25,458 nucleotides of DNA, taken from positions 1 to 25,458 of the forward strand of contig JNEM01009903.1 in assembly GCA_000697335.1 (NCBI GenBank), given 5' to 3'. This document shows positions 19,497 to 25,458 of this stretch, piece by piece (position 1 is the stretch's first letter; each line of letters starts with the position of its first letter). The position numbers were made by a program, and so were the translations under genes. Source of the stretch: Conidiobolus incongruus B7586. Taxonomy: Eukaryota; Entomophthoromycota; Entomophthoromycetes; Entomophthorales; Conidiobolaceae. The notes below the pieces were generated by a model that ran no database searches, had not been told where the DNA came from, and saw only the letters and a list, made by a program, of their open reading frames with translations.

Positions 19497-20273
19497 TATT
19501 ATTAATTTTTTTTATATATGTGATTATTTATTTTGTTTTATTTTATTTTAAATAATAATTTAATTTAGGGTCAATTTGAGAAATATATTTATTCTAAATT
19601 TTTCTTCAATAGAATTATGGGATAATATTAAACATTAAGTTTTATATTCAAGTATCATTCTTTCATATTTTAAATATATCCTGTATTTTTAGTTAAAAAT
19701 ACATAACAATCCTTTAATGTCTAGACATAATATTAATTGATAATATATATTTTTTATTCCTTAATATTTGAATTAAATTTGGTCAATTTCCTAATTAGGA
19801 GTTATAGAAATTTTTAACCCAGAATTAATCCGGAGTCTTCACCTTGCAAATAGAATTTCTATATATATATATATATGTATATATGACTACTATCATATCT
19901 AAATATTTTTATCATGATAGTTAATAATAATAACTCTTAAAATTTTATAAATTATTAAATAACATTAACACTCGTTTAAAGCATTTTGTAAAAGCTATAA
20001 ATTGTAGAAATCAGCATAAAACGAGGTATAAATTATATAATTTCATTCTGATCAATCACAAACATTGAATTGTTAATAATTTAGTAATTATAAATTATTT
20101 CAGAATTAGAAAACAAAAAATTTAGCAGTTAAAATAATAAAATTTTACTTTTCGATATATGTGAACTTTTTATAGCCAAACACTGTAAGAAATAAAATCT
20201 TAAGTTGGAGTCAATAAAATGATTAGTATATCTCTAAATTCCACAAGATCAAATAACCCCTGCCCAAAATCTT
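19497..20273. other. Intergenic DNA between bL19m and the HIT1-like gene
   Basis: AT-rich sequence holding the bL19m promoter (minus strand) and the 3' flank of the HIT1-like gene. A TA run lies near 19861-19885. No further gene or RNA was recognised. Confidence 0.55.
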
Positions 20274-20846
20274 TTATTGTTTAATTTGATTCAAAATTTC
20301 TTTAAAATCAGCTACTGAAAAATGATCCTCAGGATTCTATAAATACTTTTCTAGCTCTTTTAATGATCTATAACTATGTAACAACTTTAACAAATACTCT
20401 TTGATAGTAGGATGTTTTAGATGCTGTTGTATTGATTCATTGTTTAAAAGTTCTGTGAGTTTACTTATCGGTATTTGTCTCTTTTCGTCTTCTATTAAAT
20501 CATATAGATGTAGAGTTGTAGAAAATCTGTTAGAAGTTGTTTCATTCTCTATGAATCAAATTTTGGCAGTTGAATAATGAATTTTTTTACCTTGTAATTC
20601 AGTTTCATTTTTAACCTTTTTACAATATTCTATATTTAATGATAAGTTAAAAGCATGAAATTTATATCAAAATAAATAAAATTCACTTTGGTGAATATAT
20701 CAATTCAAAGAACAACTTGAAATAGATTTTGAAAAATTAATATTAAAAATAATAAATGCAATATTCACTTACTAACGTAATTTACAATTTGGATATTTAT
20801 ATTTTTTATTTTCTAATTTACAAATTAAGCATATTATTTGTTCCAT
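20274..20846 (-). pseudogene. HIT1: HIT1/ZNHIT3-like zinc-finger HIT gene, apparently decayed
   Basis: Three exons read on the minus strand: 20777-20846, 20591-20629 and 20274-20548. Introns are 20630-20776 (GTTAGT...ATAG) and 20549-20590 (GTAAAA...ATAG), and the frame is kept across both. The N-terminus has C6-L-I-C9, then KYKYPNC with C21 and YC at 25-26, the start of an HIT zinc finger (KYxCPxC...YCS..C). However, the third ligand is Tyr18, position 30 is Lys, and the later His is missing. The C-terminal part (KLTELLNNESIQQHLKHPTI, then KEYLLKLL) resembles the Hit1/ZNHIT3 helical region, which assembles box C/D snoRNPs with Rsa1/NUFIP. An in-frame TAG (20337-20339, codon 107 of 127) interrupts it, followed by more matching sequence (NPEDHFSVADFKEIL). 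Lost ligands plus a stop suggest a pseudogene; a missed exon is the alternative. Confidence 0.55.
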
Positions 20847-22630
20847 TATTTGGATTAATTATCAAAATTATATATTTTAATGCTTATAACATTATTGAAA
20901 ATCTGTATTAATATCAAACCACTCAATTTAATTCTCTCAATTCAATTATGGGATTCAATTTGAAACTCTATTCAATTTCATTTTTATCCAATCAAATCAA
21001 ACTTACAAAATTTTTTCAAATATAAAAAAATCACTGTTGTTCGGATAATCTTTTTCCCATTTAATATTATTCGAAAAATAGCAAAATAAATATTAAGTCT
21101 TAAAATCCAAAAACGGCAATATAGTATATAACTATAATATTTAATGCTAAATATTAAATATAAAATATTAATAATGATTGATTTTCATTTATATATAATA
21201 ATTTTATTTGTCAAAAATTTTCAAAATTATTGTAATAATATTATGTATAGTTTTTTAAATATTGATCAATATAATTAATATAAATCTATTAGTTTTTGCC
21301 ACACTTTATAACCCAATATATCCAAGTTAATAATATTTAGTAAAAATTTAAGGTTTAATGGCAATGGATCAAATACTGTTTAAAATAAACAATTTAACAT
21401 CACCATACTATCGTTGATCGATATCTTTTTTCAATTTTCGAATTCTATATTAAACAAATGATCGTTGACGTAATCAAAATATGCTTATTATCAATCTTAA
21501 TTAATATGATATATTAATGATATATCAAAACTAATGAAAAAATTTTAACTTAATATATTATCCAAATATTGACATTAAACAAGGATAATTTGAATTTGTG
21601 ACTATTAATCTAGAAATTTTAAAATTTTACCATTTTTAATAATTTATTAAATATATGTGAATCTTGAATACTTTTTTAATTAAATTCTTACTATATATTA
21701 TATAATGACAAATATTTAAGATTTTGACATTTCTACTATGGTTTATATCAATTATTATAGATTCAAAGCTTAAACTTCTAGGGCATATCTATTAATAAAT
21801 CAACTCAATTTTTGATAAATATATTAAATTAATTTATTCAAAAATTTATAAAGGATTTGTATTCGTCTAATCTGATAATAAAACAATCAAAAATATGTTG
21901 AAATAAAAATATTTTTGATCCGAAGATATATTGGAAAAATTTACTATAATAAAGTACTGAAAATTGTTGGGAAATTTTTTGAATATTGCAAATATTTCAT
22001 TAGTATGTTCATTATTTTTACTATAATATGACTCGGGTTTATAAAAGGTAAAACTAATCAAATGTAAAATTTTATCAAATATTCAATATTCATAAGATAA
22101 AATAGGTTTAATTGACATTGGATATTATATAGTAATGGAATTCGATGGGGTAATTGTGGATTGAAATAGTGTTGAATTAATATAAGGAGAGTTTTACTAT
22201 CACGTTAATATATTATTATTAAAAAAATAATTTGTTTTTAATTGTCGAAATTATTAATCGTAATATAACCATTTTTATCCGAATTCAATCAATTTAACAA
22301 GTCAGATAGTGATAGTTGGGGTTTCCGAAATTTTACGGTAAGGAACTTGATATATTTACTAGTTTTTAGTTGATTAAATTTTCTCAATTTCCTCAATTAA
22401 TAAACTAACTTTGAACATATGAAATCATTAAATCAATTCTTAATAAGGAGTTATCAGATTTTTTCAATTAATTTGTTCACCTTTTCATCTAGATTATCCA
22501 ATCAAATGGCATTTTACTTCAATCCTTCAATTTCCATTCGCTGAGATTAACATAATAAATCTAACACAAATTGAAAACTCTTTATCAACACATATCTAAA
22601 AATTAGAATTCGAAAATATTGGACTTATCC
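20847..22630. other. Intergenic desert before citrate synthase
   Basis: AT-rich DNA. The frame at 21867-22061 on the minus strand (64 codons, rich in Phe/Tyr/Ile/Asn) has no start context, domain or paralogue to support it and is probably compositional. No RNA gene or repeat was recognised. Confidence 0.6.
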
Positions 22631-22705
22631 ACATATAAATAGATCATTAGCCCTCCTCTCTTTACATTTGATAACGTTACTTACACGAGTAATAGTACAT
22701 TAATA
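22631..22705 (+). promoter_or_regulatory. Citrate synthase core promoter and leader
   Basis: The TATA-like ATATAAATAG at about 22633-22642 is followed by the pyrimidine-rich CCTCCTCTCTTTACA at about 22653-22667, a likely initiation region. The ATG is at 22706, about 70 bases from the TATA box. This arrangement is typical of strongly expressed fungal genes. Confidence 0.5.
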
Positions 22706-24355
22706 ATGGCTGTCTTATCTCGCTTCCCTACTGTATTAAATGTAAGCATCTTTACAATTACAACTAACCACATCATCAACCCCATTCAACATTTAATTAA
22801 TGATATTTTATTTTTAGTCCTCCACTAACGTCACCAGAGCTTTCCTTCGTAACTCTCGTTTCTACTCCTCATCCTCTGCTGATGTAAGTATTAACTAATC
22901 TCAAATCAAATCACGTAAACTCATAATCCTTTTCTTTAATAGCCTCTCAAAGCTCGTATTGCTGCTCTCATCCCCGAAAAGCAAGCTTTATACAAAAAAG
23001 TCAAGTCTCAACATGGCTCTAAGGTTTTAGGTGAAGTCACCGTTGATATGGTAAGTGATCTTCAAATATGATCAAAAATATTCAGCACTTTAACAACTTA
23101 TTTAGGTCTATGGTGGTATGCGTGGTATTAAAGGTTTAGTTTGGGAAGGTTCCGTTTTAGATGCTGAAGAAGTAATTTATTAATCTCTTATTTTATTAAT
23201 TTCAATAACTTATATCTAATCAAATAGGGTATCCGTTTCCAAGGTTATACCATTCCTGAATGCCAAAAACTCTTACCCTCTGCTGAAGGTGGTGAAGAAC
23301 CCCTTCCTGAAGGTTTATTCTGGTTATTGGTCACTGGTGAAATCCCCACCGCTGAACAAGTCAAGTTCTTGTCTCAAGAATGGGCCAAGCGCGCTGAACT
23401 CCCCAAATTCGTTGAAGAATTACTCGACAACCTCCCCCGCACTCTCCACCCTATGTCTCAACTCTCTATCGCCATTAACGCTCTTCAACATGACTCCAAG
23501 TTCGCTAAGGCTTATCAAGAAGGTATCCCTAAGAACGAATACTGGGACTACACTTATGAAGATTCTATGGATTTGATTGCCAAGCTTCCCAACGTTGCTG
23601 GTCGTATCTACCAAAATGTCTTCAAGGATGGTAAGGTTCCCGCCATCGATCCCAATGCCGATTACGGTCATAACTTGGCTAAGGTCCTTGGTTTCGACAA
23701 CAAGAAGGACTTCATTGAATTGATGAGATTATACTTGACTATCCACTCTGATCACGAAGGTGGTAACGTCTCTGCTCACACCACTCACTTGGTCGGTTCC
23801 GCCCTCTCTGATCCTTACCTCTCCTTAGCCGCTGGTCTCAACGGTTTGGCTGGCCCTCTCCACGGTCTTGCTAACCAAGAAGTCCTCCGCTTCATCATGA
23901 AGATGCGCGATGCCATTGGTACCGACGTCAGTGACGAAACTGTCAAGGACTACGTCTGGTCTCTCCTTAACTCCAAGCAAGTCGTTCCCGGTTACGGTCA
24001 CGCCGTCCTCCGTAAGACTGACCCTCGTTACACTTGCCAACGTGAATTCGCTCTCAAGCACCTTCCCACTGACCCCATGTTCAAGCTTGTCAGCCAACTT
24101 TACAACATTGTCCCTGGTGTCTTGACTGAACACGGTAAGACCAAGAACCCCTGGCCCAATGTCGATGCTCACTCTGGTGTCCTCCTTCAACACTACGGTC
24201 TCGTCGAACAAGACTTCTACACCGTTCTCTTCGGTGTCTCTCGTGGTCTTGGTGTCTTAGCCCAACTCATCTGGGATCGTGCCCTCGGTATGCCTTTGGA
24301 ACGCCCCAAGAGTTTGAGCACTCAACACATTTTGAAGTTAGTCGAAAAGCAGTAA
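22706..24355 (+). CDS. CIT1: Citrate synthase, mitochondrial (five exons, 467 aa)
   Basis: Exons are 22706-22741, 22818-22883, 22943-23050, 23106-23171 and 23228-24355. All four introns (76, 59, 55 and 56 bases) use GTAAGN- or GTAATT-type donors, TAG acceptors, and phase 0. The product condenses oxaloacetate and acetyl-CoA to citrate in the TCA cycle. Residues 1-33 are Ser/Arg-rich ([11 protein letters not shown], then [14 protein letters not shown]), a mitochondrial targeting peptide; there is no C-terminal peroxisomal SKL. Catalytic residues are visible: His304 in GPLHG, His350 in PGYGHAVLR and Asp405 in [16 protein letters not shown] is at 265-272. The end GMPLERPKS is typical of the family, and the length is normal. 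Codons in the last exon are strongly C-ending, as expected for high expression. No defects seen. Confidence 0.97.
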
Positions 24356-25458
24356 ATAGAGAGTAAGATTACAGTACATAATCAATTAAAGTAAGTGTAG
24401 AGTTATAATATAAAAACATTATTATGGTCAGCTTTGAATAAAGAATTGTAGATGATTCCATTCAAGTCAATATTTTGATATTGTTCATATATATTATATT
24501 ATACGTCATTCGTATAACTTATTTTTCATTAAAACATACAACTATATATTATTAGTTTGATACAATCATAATTAAATATAATATATGGTGTGATCCTTTT
24601 AATATATTACTTCTAACGATATGAAAATAATTATTAATTCCAATTTAATAACTAATCGATAACCAAATGTTTAAATTAAAATGGATAATATACAATCCTT
24701 AATATTAATTTTTTTTCAGACAATTGAAAAATGTAAAATATCAAATAAAAAATTAAACAATAAAATACTAATACAAGTTATATGCCCCTGAATGAATGAT
24801 ATAATAATGATCAAATTCATCATCATTAAGTCACATAGATATTTGGATATTACCTAATTGTATTTCAATAATTTAATATTGAGATTATTATATCAAAGTT
24901 ACTATTTTTCTATATTTAAATAATTATCAAATAGTTTATTTTTTATTCACAAAATTCAATTAGATTAATATATTCCAATTTTCTACCTAATTGATGCAAT
25001 ATATTAGATTGATTCATTAAATATCATTTTCTATAATTCATTATTAATTTTTCATCTAAAAAATATCTAAATTATAATAAATTCATATACAAAATTCAAT
25101 TTAATTCAAAATTGTTCATTAAAACATTATGATAAATTAATTTTTGAAATAGAGTTTTTTAATAGAATATTGAGTGATTATATTCAAAGAATAATAATAT
25201 TTAATGATTAATATTATTTTAAATTGAATTATTTAAAATTTTATTTGAAATTATTTTATATCTTTTATTAAAAATGATTCATTAAATAAATTTAAATAAT
25301 TTTATATTTTATGGATATCATTTATTTAAAATAGCAAAATATCTAATTTTAATAGATTAATATTTCAATTTACATTCAAATATTGAAATTTTTTAATCAG
25401 TATCAATATAAAATATTTTAATTTTCAATTTTATTATAATTTATATTAATAATTTTAT
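24356..25458. other. AT desert downstream of citrate synthase
   Basis: The 3' untranslated region of citrate synthase (AATAAAG-like signal near 24438) followed by about 1 kb of AT-rich DNA, very low in GC towards the right edge. No gene, RNA or repeat recognised. Confidence 0.65.

Noticed and set aside
20337-20339. Reassigned genetic code (UAG or UGA read as an amino acid), suggested by the HIT1-like TAG, the NEDD1-like UGA and the TAG-TAA ending of inhibitor copy 3
   Set aside because: More than 1,800 codons of the NEDD1-like and citrate synthase genes contain no in-frame TAG or TGA, and all their Gln codons are CAA/CAG. Local explanations are simpler.
23327-23329. Start of citrate synthase within the last exon
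   Set aside because: It is a TTG inside LLVTGEIP. Four upstream exons supply the conserved N-terminus and targeting peptide.

Overview
The window is an AT-rich stretch (deserts of roughly 20-25% GC) of a eukaryotic nuclear genome with few, widely spaced genes. The genes point to a fungus. They include a fungal-type mitochondrial citrate synthase with short GTAAGT...TAG introns and strongly C-ending codons, a mitochondrial bL19 ribosomal protein, a decayed HIT1-like snoRNP-assembly gene, and three small secreted inhibitors of the I78 (Aspergillus elastase inhibitor) family. Two genes look like NEDD1/GCP-WD, a gamma-tubulin recruiter that budding and fission yeast lack. With the base composition this suggests an early-diverging (zygomycete-grade) fungus, but I cannot name the species.

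Layout. 0.3-4.7 kb: three I78-type secreted inhibitors, 96 aa each and alignable without gaps. Two of them sit head-to-head as an inverted duplication in which the promoter, leader and signal peptide are almost identical while the mature inhibitor has diverged. 4.7-6.2 kb: desert. 6.2-14.3 kb: a direct tandem duplication of an intronless beta-propeller plus coiled-coil gene, both copies on the minus strand, separated by desert that holds a GC-richer island (about 9.9-10.55 kb) resembling remnants of LTR elements. 14.3-18.9 kb: a long desert. 18.9-19.5 kb: bL19m with one intron on the minus strand. 20.3-20.85 kb: a HIT1/ZNHIT3-like gene, apparently broken, on the minus strand. 22.7-24.36 kb: citrate synthase with five exons on the plus strand. 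The rest is AT desert.

No operon-like or pathway cluster is visible; the metabolic and ribosomal genes are ordinary housekeeping neighbours. The parts that deserve attention are the two duplicated families. In the I78 pair, the predicted reactive-site residues change from Met-Leu (gene 1) to Ser-Ser and Ala-Ala. In the NEDD1-like pair, the downstream-located copy (12.0-14.2 kb) ends in a hydrophobic tail that looks like a membrane anchor. The other copy has a UGA at the matching point, followed in frame by another hydrophobic stretch.
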